64,000 bases of DNA from Callorhinus ursinus (taxonomy: Eukaryota; Chordata; Mammalia; Carnivora; Otariidae). The stretch is from NCBI RefSeq assembly GCF_003265705.1, contig NW_020312968.1, forward strand, positions 9,733,434 to 9,797,433, written 5' to 3'. Of the stretch, positions 1 through 11,024 are shown piece after piece (within the stretch, counting starts at the first letter, position 1; each line of letters opens with the position of its first letter). The position numbers and the translations under genes were made by a program. The notes beneath the pieces are model-generated. The model was not told the origin of the DNA. It did not search any database and saw only the letters and a list, made by a program, of their open reading frames with translations.

Positions 1-630
1 ACAGACTTTTCTAGCTAGGTCTTGGGAGCACCAACAAGCATGGACAGTGGTGGAAAGCAACACAGCCGAATGGAAGAACCTAGCATTCCGAAGTAATATG
101 TGCGAAGTGTGGAAAGTAGGAGCAGGTCACTCTGGTCTGTATCCTTCCCACTGCCTCCTTCCTCTGGCCACAGTGAATGATCCCCCTTCCTCCTCTGAGC
201 CTCAGGTTTCTCCTCAGAAAAATAAGGAGAGTTGCCAAGTGGTTAGATCTGGTTAGGAGGACAGCATGGCAGGAAGAGCACAGAACACCGTCTGGGAGGG
301 CAGGCTTTGAGACAGGGAAGTCCCTGGGAGGGGATGAAAGGGTGGACGGCCAAGCGGCTCAGCTGAGAAGCACCTCCCATCCCAGTTTTGTCCGAGACTG
401 GCTCCAGGAGGCACATCAGTGCTGGCTGTGAAGCCCGGGGACTTTGGGGGAGGAGGGTCAGAGCGGGAGAGTGAACCAGAGAATCTGTATCAGGAAATGA
501 CGGATCTGTGTGAGGACAGAAAGGATTATCAGAGTTTTTAGAAATCAAGCAGAGCTTATCGTGTTCACATATAGTTTCAGTTTTTCTCGCTCTACTTCTC
601 CCTAGTATCATTTTTTAAAAAACAGACGTA

Positions 631-807
631 TCTTTTTTTTTTAAAAGATTTTATTTATTTGTCAGAGAGAGGGGTGGGGGCGGGCAGAGGAAGAAGCAGG
701 CTTCCCGCGGAGCAGGGAGCCTGATGCAGGACTGGATCCCAGGACCCCAGGATCATGAACTGAGCCGAAGGCAGCCGCTTAACCCACTGAGCCACCCAGG
801 TGTCCCC
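631..807 (-). mobile_element. can-SINE (SINEC)
   Basis: Minus-strand element: T-rich tail, TTTATTTATTTG, GA-rich middle, then GAGCCACCCAGGTGTCCCC head. Imperfect duplication AGAC(G/A)TATCTTTTTT on both sides. Confidence 0.95.
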
Positions 808-814
808 AGACATA

Positions 815-1830
815 TCTTTTTTAAATGTCTTTTTATTGCAGTAAAATCCATATATAACATGTGTCACTTTGACCCTAAGTGTGCAGTTCGGTGGCACCAA
901 GTACATTCACACTGCGGGGCAACCATCACCACCATCGGTCTCCAGAGCGTTTTTCATCTGCCCACACTGAAACTCTATACCCGTTAAACACCAGCTCCCC
1001 ATTCTCCCTTCCCCCAGCCCCTGGCAACCACAATTCTACTTTCCATCTCTACGAATTTAACTATTCTAGGTACCTCATATAAATAGAATCATACAATTTA
1101 TCCTTTTGTGAGCAGCTTGTTTCACTTAGCGTAAAGTCTTCGAGGTTCACCGGTGTTGGAGCAAGTGTCACAATTTCCTCCCTTCTTAAGTCTGAAAAAT
1201 ATTTCTTTGTATACATGTGATACATTCTGCTTATCCATTCATCCATCAGCAGCATAATGCTGCTATGGCCATGGAAATATCTGTTCAAGTTTCTGCTTTC
1301 AATTCTTTGGGAGTATATACCTAGCAGGGGAATTGCTGGACCACAAATACCTCTTTTTTTTTTAGAAGTTTTTATTGCAGAAAATTTCTAACTTGCACAA
1401 AAGTAGAGAGGACAGAATAAGTAGCCCCACATACCTCTCACCCAGCGTCAACCATTTCTGACCCGTGACCAATCCTGTTGCATCCATACTGTCTACTCCC
1501 TTCACCACTGGAGTCCTTTGAAGCAAATCCCAGACACTATATTATTACATTTATAAATGTTTCAGAGTCTACGTAGAGCAGAAATGATCTAGATATTTCT
1601 TAGGAAGTAAGGTACATTGTGAGTGCTTAATTACTAACCACCAAATTGGGCAAATACACATTGAATATTCATCGTTGGTTGGAACTGTTCAAAGTGGCAG
1701 CCTTTTAAAGAAATGTTTTATCATTAAAAACTTTCAAACATACTACAAACTAGAGAAAATTGAACAATGAACTCCTATGTGCCCATCACTCAGCTTCAAC
1801 AACCATCAATAACAAAATGGTACTCCTTTT
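815..1830 (-). mobile_element. Old LINE-1 3'-end remnants, antisense
   Basis: 815-1350 resembles the antisense of an L1 ORF2 end and 3' region (CCCCTGGCAACCAC..., ACCTCATATAAATAGAATCATAC...). 1360-1830 resembles L1 3'-UTR sequence. It is diverged, with no open frame. Family assignment from memory. Confidence 0.65.
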
Positions 1831-3622
1831 AAAAATGTAGGCATTAGGTTGTTCAAACGATATTCTGATACTTTATTCCTCTGGAGGAGACTACAGGGAC
1901 TGGAAAGGGGCTAACAGCAGGAAGAACCCTTTCGATTCTGGGGAAAGGTTTATTACTCACACCTAAAAGCACATATTTTTAAATGACTGAATCTTTGCTA
2001 CAATTTCTCATAAATATCAGTCTGATTTCTCAGCCACAATGTGACTTGTGGTTTTTCTGAGCTTACTTGTCTTTCCTCCCTGGCCTAACTCTAGGTGACT
2101 TTCACCTTTCCCTACCTAGGTGGTTATTTACAGAAAGAACAAGGTGACATTTAAATAAATGCAATGGCTCAGATGTTATTTCTCCTTTTACCATAAACAC
2201 AGAAAATGTGTGGTCAAGAACTGATTCGGTATAGATATCTAACATTTTATTTAATGAGGAATTTGTATAACTTTAGAAACAGAAGCATTTTGTGGTTAAC
2301 TTTATAAATGAGTGTATCACTAAGCTTTTGTTGCATAATAAATCACCCCCAAAGTTGAGTGACTTAAAACAAGAACCACCAAGATGGAAGGATTTTCCTT
2401 ATTAGATATCAAAATTTAGTATATGTCATTGATTCTAAGACACATTTTATGGCCCTTGAAATTAGACTGCATAGATCTAATAATCTATGGCATTATGTAT
2501 TACTCTTCACCAGGCATTAGTCAGAACATATTTGTGCTTTACAAAACTGAGCTTGGTCACGGCTGTTCACATTATCATCACTATTCAGCTGGAGAGTGTG
2601 CACTGTTACGTGCATGTGTGAATTGATCTTCAAAAAGATTATACTATATTTCAGCATGAAAATGAGAAGTTATTGTGTATCTCAGAAGGTGCTGAAACAG
2701 ATCAGTTGGATAGAAAATCGGTATCAGGGAAACAAATTTTCACTGGTGAAGAACTGACCTTGATTAGATAGATATTTCTTTGTAGAGCTGTGCTGTATGG
2801 GACCTGAGAAAAAAATTAGATGACACTGTGTTATATTTTGTAACTGAAATGCATGCAAAATAATTACCGATCACATACTTAGAAGGGGTAACAGAAGCTC
2901 GACTAAAAAAAATCCTCTAACAAATAATTGAGCACTCCCTTAAGAAGGGGTGCATCTTTAGTGCTCTTGATAGCTGACAGAAATTCCACTGGGTCAAGAA
3001 GCTGTAAATTAGTTTCCCTGAGATAAAAAAGAATTCCAATGGCAGACTACAGGAATGATAGCATCACAAAGTTATCAGGGATGTGGGTTTGTTTTATTTT
3101 GCTGTTCTTCTATCTTTGGCACATGACTCTTGCTTCACGGTAAATATAGCAGCTTCAGATCCAGAGATCACATCCAAATTCCAGCTAGCTGATTGTAAGG
3201 AACAATGAAGAGGGAAAAAAGGGCAGGTGCAGATGACTTTCTAGAGACTTTCCCAAAAGTTGCCACACAATATTTATTCTATTTCACTGATCAGAACATA
3301 GTCATAGAGCCAATCCTAGGAAGCCATTCCTTCCTACTTGTAAGAAACACTAGTTTGTGGATTTGTTGTCTTCTTATAATTCTATCAGTTTCATATTTTG
3401 TACTCAAGTTGTTGAGTGTTCTTCCTTATTACCATTAATGCTTTTGTTTTTTAAATTTTTCTGCCATAAGAAGCTTTCTTTTAGTTAGTATTTGCTTGCT
3501 ATATAGTTTTCCCTTCTTCTATTTTCAACTTTTCTAGTGGTGGTGTTTTAGATGTATCTGTTGTAAGTACAATTATACTTTGAAGACCCAACTCATTATC
3601 TCTGTCTTTAGTAGGAAATTTT
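1831..3622. other. AT-rich intergenic stretch, no gene seen
   Basis: I find no coding similarity or strong signals. 2310-2380 (CATAATAAATCACCCCCAAAGTTGAG) resembles a short old interspersed repeat that also occurs near 22060. The remainder is unassigned. Confidence 0.5.
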
Positions 3623-3802
3623 ATTTTTTTAAAGATTTTATTTATTTGAGAGAAAGAGAGAACAAGGGGGTTGCGGAGAGAGGGGGGAGAAGCAGGCTCC
3701 CCACCGAGCAGGGAGCCCAATCCGGGGCTCAATCCAGGGACCCTGGGATCATGACCTGAGCTGATGGCAGATGCTTCACTGACTGAGCCACCCAGGCGCC
3801 CC
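3623..3802 (-). mobile_element. can-SINE (SINEC)
   Basis: Minus-strand SINE ending GAGCCACCCAGGCGCCCC, with a T/A tail at its left. Confidence 0.95.
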
Positions 3803-4084
3803 AACAGGTCATTTTAAATGCATTTACATTTTTTGTACTTGTTGATTCATTTTTACTTGCTTTTACCATTATGTTCTGTATTTTCCCTTTAGTATCCTTT
3901 TATTTTTTCCTCTATTCCAGACTCATGATGAACTGATTAAGTTTTCTATATTTTCCCTTTCTTTCTCCCTCTGCTGGTTTGTACACTATATTTGCATTTC
4001 TGTACTTTTAATATTACTGTCAGTGCCATCCAGCTTTTTCCACAAATATTGGAAGTTACTCAGTATTTCTATGTTACTCCAGGA

Positions 4085-4737
4085 CTTGAAAAAAAAAAGT
4101 CACCACAATTGGCACATAGTAATTCTTCACCCATCTCCCAGCCCTTCATGTTATCATTGACATGAATTTAAATTTGCCATTTCATCAAACAAAAAAATAG
4201 CTGTACTTTATAACAAATAAGGATGTAATATACGTAACAATGGTAACACAAAGAGGAGAGATGGAACTGTATTTAAACAGAGTTGCTATATTTTAGCAGA
4301 ATTAAGTCAGTATCAATTGGAAGCAGATTGCTTTAAGTTAAAGATGCATATCACAATTCCTAGAGCAACCAACAAAAACAAAATCTCAAAACTCAAAAAT
4401 ACACGCAAAATCAAAACAGGGCGCCAAAGACACAAACAATGAAAAAAAATAGATAACCTGGAAATTACGAAAATTTAAAATGTGCTTCAAAAGATACCAA
4501 TAAGAAACTGAAAAGACACCCCCTGAATGGGAGAAACTGTGTACAAATCTTGTATTTGATAAGGGACTTGACTATAGACTATATGAAGAATTTTTACAAC
4601 TCCGCAATAAAAAGACAAAGAACCCAATTTAAAATGAGCAAAAGATCTGAATAGAGGTTTCTCCAAAGAAGATGTAACAGTGGCCAAATAAAAACATAAA
4701 AAGATGTTCCATAACCATAGGGATGCATGGAGTTTTT
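4085..4737 (+). mobile_element. Old LINE-1 remnant, sense, left part
   Basis: 4480-4690 carries decayed L1 ORF2 end sequence in the plus direction (AAGGGACTTGACTATAGACTATATGAAG... AATAAAAAGACAAAGAACCC). It is split from its right part by the younger minus-strand L1 at 4738-5572. Confidence 0.65.
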
Positions 4738-5572
4738 TTTTTTTAATTTTTTATTGTTATGTTAATCACCATATATTACATCATTAGTTTTTGATGCAGT
4801 GTTCCGTGATTCATTGTTTGTTCATAACATCCAGCGCTCCATGCAGAACGTGCCCTCCTCAATACCCATCACCAGGCTAACCCATCCCCCCACCCCCCTC
4901 CCCTCTAGAACCCTCAGTTTGTTTTTCAGAGTCCATCATCTCTCATGGTTCGTCTCCCCCTCTGACATACTCCCCTTTTCTTCCTCTCCTCTCCTGTTAT
5001 CTTCTTCTTTTCCTTTTTTCTTAAAATATGTTGCGTTATTTGTTTCAGAAGTACAGATCTGTGATTCAACAGTCTTGCACAATTCACAGCGCTCACCGTA
5101 GCACATACCCTCCCCAATGTCTATCACCCAGCCATCCCATCCCTCCCACCCCCAACCACTCCAGTAACACTCAGTTTGTTTCCTGAGATTAAGAATTCCT
5201 CATATCAGTGAGGTCATGTGATACATGTCTTTCTCTGATTGACTTATTTCACTCAGCATAACACCCTCCAGGTCCATCCACGTCGTTGCAAATGGCAAGA
5301 TCTCATTCCTTTTGATGGCTGCATAATATTCCATTGTGTATATATACCACATCTTCTTTATCCATTCATCTGTCGATGGGCATCTTGGCTCTTTCCACAG
5401 TTTGGCTCTTGTGGACATTGCTGCTATAAACATTGGGGTACACGTACCCCTTCGGGTCCCTACATTTGTATCTTTGTGGTAAATACCCAGTAGTGCAATT
5501 GCTGGATCGAACGGTAGCTCTAATTTCAACTGTTTGAGGAACCTCCATACTGTTTTCCAGAGGGGTTGCACC
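4738..5572 (-). mobile_element. 5'-truncated LINE-1, inserted in older L1
   Basis: The minus strand encodes the end of L1 ORF2 (about 5200-5572), with the conserved [20 protein letters not shown] and MEYYAAIKRNE motifs. A 3' UTR with a G-rich tract and a poly(A) tail follow. The 19-base duplication AGGGATGCATGGAGTTTTT at 4719-4737 and 5573-5591 bounds it exactly. It is truncated at the 5' side to 835 bases and disrupted, so not mobile. Confidence 0.93.
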
Positions 5573-5591
5573 AGGGATGCATGGAGTTTTT

Positions 5592-6315
5592 GAATCACTA
5601 TATTGTACACCTGAAACTAACACTCTATGTTAACTACACTGGAATTAAAATCAAGTAATAGTTTAAAAATAAACATGAAGAATACTTTAAAAAATGCTCA
5701 AGGGGCGCCCGGGTGGCTCAGTTGGTTAGGCGACTGCCTTCGGCTCAGGTCATGATCCCAGGGTCCTGGGATGGAGCCCCACATCAGGCTCCCTGCTCCA
5801 CGGGGGGCCTGCTTCTCCCCCTCCCTCTGCTCTTCCCCCTGCTTGTGCTTTCTCTCTCTCTCTCTCTCTCTGTATCTCTGTGTCTCGAATGAATAAATAA
5901 AAAAATCTTTAAAAAAATAAAAATAAAAATAAATAAAATGGTACAGCTGCTTTGCCAAAAGGTCTGACGGTTCCTCAAAATATGTATCATAGAGTTACCA
6001 TAGCACCCAGCAATTCCACTTCTAGGTATATACCAAAGAGAAATTAAAACATATGTCCACTCAAAAACTTGTATACAAATAATAATAGCAGCATTATTCA
6101 TAATTGCCAAAGACTAAAGACAGTCCAAATGCCCATCAACTGATGAAGAGGTAAATAAAATTTGGTATATCCATACAATAGAATGTTATTTAGTAACAGA
6201 AAGGAATGAAGTATTGATTCATGCTACAACATGGATGACCTTCGGAAACACTGTGCTAAGCAAAACAGCCAGATACAAAGGACCACATAATGTATGATTC
6301 TATTTATTTAAAATG
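5592..6315 (+). mobile_element. Old LINE-1 remnant, right part, split by a SINE
   Basis: Continues the older plus-strand L1 after the L1 insertion: 5592-5700, then 5940-6315 (GCACCCAGCAATTCCACTTC..., ATGCCCATCAACTGATGAAG...). The latter is diagnostic of L1 ORF2 3' sequence. A can-SINE at 5702-5938 interrupts it. Confidence 0.75.
5702..5938 (+). mobile_element. can-SINE (SINEC) with long A/T tail
   Basis: Plus-strand element starting GGGGCGCCCGGGTGGCTCAG, with CT-rich middle (CTCTCT run) and a tail of AAATAAAAATAAAAATAAAT. Confidence 0.95.
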
Positions 6316-6749
6316 TGCAGAATACACAAATCTATAGAGACAGCCCCTTCTTCCATCTTCGTCCCTGGAGAACTCAGGCATACATGGCGGGATCTCCAAC
6401 AATGACCTTGAAAATGGAAGCCAGTGCTAGGAAGGATGGTGAGGCCTCCTTCCAGATACCTTGGATCCACCATACCAGCTTCAGAAGTGTGCCTTTCCAG
6501 TTTCTCTTACTCAAGAGGGAAGAAAATTCTGTTTAAATCACTGTTATTTTGAATTTTCTGTTATATGCAACTGAATCTCATCTTCACTGATAAAGTAACT
6601 ACTGAGGCAATGAGGGGAGAGAATGTCTGAAGGGATGTGGTTAAGAGAGTCACACCCTCAATACCAATAAGAGGTCACCAGACAGATACTGTCAAAAATA
6701 GATAAGTCAAGAAATAACAACATAACCACACTATTCAAAAATGGAGAGG
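6316..6749. other. Intergenic, no gene seen
   Basis: No recognisable gene. A short open frame near 6315-6536 has no recognisable match and no supporting signals. Confidence 0.5.
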
Positions 6750-6966
6750 AGGGGCTCCTGGGTGGCTCAGTCGTTAAGCGTCTGCCTTCTGCTCAGGTCA
6801 TGATCACAGGGTCCTGGGATTGAGCCCCGCACCGGGCTCCCTGCTCTGCAGGAAGCCTGCTTCTCCCTCTTCTACTCCCCCTGCTTGTGTTCCCTCTCTC
6901 GCTGTGTCTCTCTCTGTCAAATAAATAAATAAAATCTTTAAATAGATAGATGATAGATAGATAGAT
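6750..6966 (+). mobile_element. can-SINE with GATA-repeat tail
   Basis: Starts GGGGCTCCTGGGTGGCTCAG and ends in an ATAGATAGATGATAGATAGA microsatellite grown from its tail. Flanked by AAAAATGGAGAG at 6737-6748 and 6967-6978. Confidence 0.95.
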
Positions 6967-7309
6967 AAAAATGGAGAGAAGTTAAAAAAAACAAAAACAC
7001 AGCTAAATGAGTTTGAAAGCCATTGCCTCAGAGAGTGGAACTGGGGAATGCGGCAGGTGAGGCAGGGACTACTTCATTTTGCCATAGGTTTTTAATAAAA
7101 TATTTGGGTTTTTTGATTATATGTATGTATTACTTTGATAACCATCAAAATTCATTTCTTTAAAAAAATAAGCAAATCAAGCACAAAACAATTTCCCTAG
7201 GAATCTCAGCACTCAGAACTTAGGGCAGAAAATCTGAGCCTTTTCTCCCACAACTTAAGACCAGTTAAAAATTCTGACTCTGATCCCACTTTTAATCACC
7301 AACTACGAT

Positions 7310-8250
7310 TCTTCACCCAATTCTAACGTGTGTGGGGGTTCCCACACCACCACGCAATTCTCAGGTACCAACTGGGAACCTGACAATTCAACTCAACTCC
7401 AACACTGTCTACCTGGAAACAGCATCGGACCCACAGGTGAAAGGCTCGGTTCTACAAGACTGCCCCCTCCCCGCGCATTTCAGATGCCAATCACAAATCC
7501 TGGTTGTCACCTGTGATTCTGACCCACCGGCTATAAATTGAGCTCCACTGTGGGATTGGATTAATCTGCAAGCAGCTCATAGAACTCGGAGAAACATTTT
7601 ACTTACCAGATTACTTGTTTATTCTAAAAGGATATAACTCACATAATAAAATAAAATTAAAAAAATAAAATAAAAGGATGTAACTCAGAAAGAGCCCGAG
7701 GGAAGAGATGCACGGGGCAAAGTAGGGAGAAAGGGAGTGGGGCATCCAAGCTCTCTCTGAGCATACTACTCTCCCTGCACCTCCACGTGTTCACCAACCC
7801 AGAAGCTCTCTGAAACCCTCTTTTTCTGCTTTTGTTGTTATTGTCATTGTGGTTTTATGGAAGCTTCTTTACACAGGCCTGATTGATTAACTCACTGGCC
7901 ATCAGTGATCAATTTATTAACAAAAGATTTTTATGGCTCTCATTACTTAGGAAATTCCAACGGTTTTAGGAGCTCGGCTAGAAACAGTGGATAAAGACCA
8001 AATATATGTTTCTTTTTTTTATGTTTCTTTTTTTAAAAGATTCTTAAAAATTTATTTATTTGAGAGAGAGAGAACATGAGCTGGAGGAGGGGCAGAGGGA
8101 GAGAGAGAAGCAGACTAGTTGAGCAGGGAGCCTGATGCCGGACTCAATCCCAGGACCCTAAGATCATGACCCGAGCCGAAGGCAGACGCTCAACCGACTG
8201 AGCCACCCAGGCGCCCCTATATTTATTATAAATCACATTATCACACCAAT
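7310..8250 (+). mobile_element. LTR-like repeat, copy 1 (interrupted by SINE)
   Basis: Similar along its length to 21150-21990 in the same direction: ATTCTCAGGTACCAACTGGG, GATGCCAATCACAAATCC, CACGTGTTCACCAACC, TTTTTATGGAGG-like and GAAATTCCAACGGTTTTAGG, ending TATTATAAATCACATTATCACA. It looks like an old solo LTR; no retroviral genes are nearby. Family not assigned. Confidence 0.65.
8023..8217 (-). mobile_element. can-SINE inserted in LTR-like copy 1
   Basis: Minus-strand SINE ending GAGCCACCCAGGCGCCCC. It splits the end of the LTR-like repeat, which resumes with TATATTTATTATAAATCAC. Confidence 0.93.
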
Positions 8251-8889
8251 CCTCTTAGTTCCTGTCCTTGCTGTGTACCTGGCTATTCCCTGATAGAAGA
8301 ACAATCAGAAGGGCAGTTTACCATTTAAGGGTGACACACTCCCTGTTCCCAGAAACTTGATGTCTCAAACCTTGAGGACTGCTTCAATTTAACTATATCT
8401 CACCACAACATAATATCCCCAATATTGACACAAGTATTAAGTACAAAATATATTGGGGGTGTCATTTCCTTAAGCAAGATCTCCAAATTTTCTCCTCATT
8501 CTCTTTTGCTCCTGGAAAATTTTAAGGGAAGAAAATGAAGTAATGTATCTTTTCCTATCAGGAATTTACTGAATCCTTCCTTATGCCCAGTGCAGGAGCT
8601 AAAATGGAAGAAAAAAAAGGAATGGTTATTCCTTTTTTCGAAGAGCTTAGAGCCTAGAGGAGAAATACTATTCAAAGGGAAGTAATCAACATTTTTAGCA
8701 ATGTGATAAATGATTTGCTAGTGGGAAAGCAAAACTACTGTGGGAACCTACAGTGGGGCTGCCTAACCCAGCCTTGGAAGGATTCCCGGAGCAAGCAAAA
8801 TTTAAGATAATACCTAAGGCAAAAAAGAACAGCACTAGTAGGAGTGGTTGAGCTCCTGAGAAGGACTGATTATATTGAAAGAAGAAGTG
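8251..8889. other. Intergenic, no gene seen
   Basis: Unassigned, moderately AT-rich. No exon or RNA gene recognised. Confidence 0.5.
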
Positions 8890-9079
8890 GGGGGCGCCAG
8901 GGTGGCTCAGTCGTTAAGCATCTGCCTTCCGCTCCGGTCATGATCCCGGGGTCCTGAGATCGAGTCCCACATCGGGCTCCCTGCTCAGTGGAGAGTCTGC
9001 TTCCCCCTATAACCCTCACCCTACTTGTGTTCTCTCTCTCTCTCTCAAATAAATAAAATCTTAAAAAAAAAAAGAAAAA
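8890..9079 (+). mobile_element. can-SINE (SINEC)
   Basis: Plus-strand element starting GGGGGCGCCAGGGTGGCTCAG and ending AATAAATAAAATCTTAAAAAA. Confidence 0.95.
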
Positions 9080-10447
9080 GTAAGTGGGAATCTGAGGACT
9101 TGGAGACATCCTTTAGTTTAAGAAGAAAAGGGGTAAGGGGAGACAGAAAGAGCCAGAGATAGACACAGAGAGAGAAGTCTAGAACACTGGAGAGAAGTTG
9201 CTCTTCTGCTGACAAGAAGGCAATGAAAAGATCTTGCTACTTGACAAATGTTTTAGAGGAAATTTCCATGAATATAGCACATGGTGGTCTCCACCCTACT
9301 CCGTTGGAATGCTCTAAACCTGAAGTTTCCCTACCCCGTCCTAGTATTTGTCTTCTGAACTCCCAGCATCTACGATTCTCTCATTGCCTGCAGATGCGCA
9401 CATGGTGTGTAGGAAGTATACTCAACCTAGGTCTGGGCATGAAAGAGTGGGTGTGAGGAGGAAGGCACTGGAACAAAGGATTGAGGCAAGAGGCCTGACC
9501 ACAGAGAACACCTAGAAGACGTCTGAGGAATGCTACAGACTACGCCAACAGCCCTGAGCAATCTGAGACTCTGTTCCTTGGCGCTGCAATTTTCTACCTC
9601 CAGCCACCATGGTTTCAGTGGGAATAGAGAGGAGGATATGCTTGTTAATGGATCCATCAACTCTCACCTACTGTTAGTCTGCTACTTGAGAGTCACTGTG
9701 TGGGACCCGAGGGTTCCTCTGTGTGAACCCTTGGCTAAGGAGTAGCCCGGAAGTCACAGTAAAAGGAAGAGAGCAGAAGCTCCCGCCTCAGGCTCCTTCC
9801 CTCTTTCCTCTTCAGGCCATGCCTCCTCGACCCTGCTCCTCTCTTTCATCCTTCCGTCCTTTAGTTAGCATTTCCCTGTCACACTGTAGAGCATGCTTTA
9901 GGCTATGACGTCACTAAGACACCATCTCACCCATACCCAACATCCGGGGCTTAAAAATCACTCAATTAATCCACTCAGGGTATGTGAATCAATGCACTTG
10001 ATCCTGTTCCCTCTCCGCAGGGACTGAATTTTTAACAGTGTCGCCTGCAACTTGCAGGCCCCTTCCTTTGGAAATGGGCATGAAAAAAGAAGTGGGCCAA
10101 AAAGCGCACACAAAGCTTGAGGGTCTTTTTCATAGAGCGCTTCAGAAATGTGCAACCCTGTGGTACCTTTGGATGCCAACAAGCTGACACTGCAGCTCTC
10201 ACCTAGGACATGCAGAATGGAACTTACTGGTCAACCCGGGACCAATCTTTAGTCTCAGATCTTTGCCAATAATCCAGCCCTGTCCGTGGCCCCCTTGCCC
10301 ACACATGTGGCCAGAGCTGTATATGTGAGGCACTTTGAACAGGGCAGACTTGGTCTCTGCCTTCACAGAATTCCATCCTTTAAGTTTGTCAGGAGATTCA
10401 ACTGTTTAACTTAAGGTCTCTATAGTGGGGCAGGGTATTTCGACTAA
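9080..10447. other. Intergenic, no gene seen
   Basis: Several small open frames on both strands (such as 9427-9660 and 9958-10182) overlap one another and resemble nothing I know. No splice structure or repeat was identified with confidence. Confidence 0.5.
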
Positions 10448-10463
10448 CCAGGTAACCGTTTTT

Positions 10464-10655
10464 TTTTTTTTTTTTAATTTTATTTATTTATTTGAGAGAG
10501 AGAGTGAGAGAGAGAGCACATGAGGGGGGCAGGGTCAGAGGGAGAAGCAGACTCCCCGCTAAGCAGGGAGCCCAATGCGGGACTCGATCCTGGGACTCCA
10601 GGATCATGACCTGAGCTGAAGGCAGTCGCTTAACCAACTGAGCCACCCAGACACC
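10464..10655 (-). mobile_element. can-SINE (SINEC)
   Basis: Minus-strand SINE bounded by the duplication CCAGGTAACCGTTTTT at 10448-10463 and 10656-10671, which fixes its limits. Confidence 0.95.
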
Positions 10656-10830
10656 CCAGGTAACCGTTTTTGACCTAGGCCCCTTCCTATGGCTTTCTTG
10701 TTTCTTGGACTTTCTCTCAGGGATTGCTCAGGGAAACCAGACCAAACAAGCATCTATTTTTGTGGCAGTGCAGCCAGCCATGCTCCTTCCCAACACCATC
10801 ACCCTTCTCTATTTTAAAATGTAATTATCT

Positions 10831-11024
10831 GGGGGTGACTGGGTGACTCAGTCAGTTAAGCGTCTGCCTCTTGATTTCAGCTCAGGTCACCATCTCAGGG
10901 TCTTGAGATTGAGCCCCGTGTCCGACACTTCACTGGGCATGGAGTCTGCTTAAGATTCTGTCTCTCTCTCCCTCTGCTCCTCCCCACTCTCTCTCCCTAA
11001 ATTAAAAAAAAAAAAAAAAAAAAA
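10831..11024 (+). mobile_element. can-SINE, older variant
   Basis: Plus-strand element with head GGGGTGACTGGGTGACTCAG and the longer CCTCTTGATTTCAGCTCAGG spacer of older can-SINEs, ending in an A run. Confidence 0.92.

Noticed and set aside
5784..6110. Arg/Glu-rich open frames in SINEs (such as ERERERE stretches)
   Set aside because: These are translations of the CT/GA-rich middle of can-SINEs and recur at many SINEs in the window.
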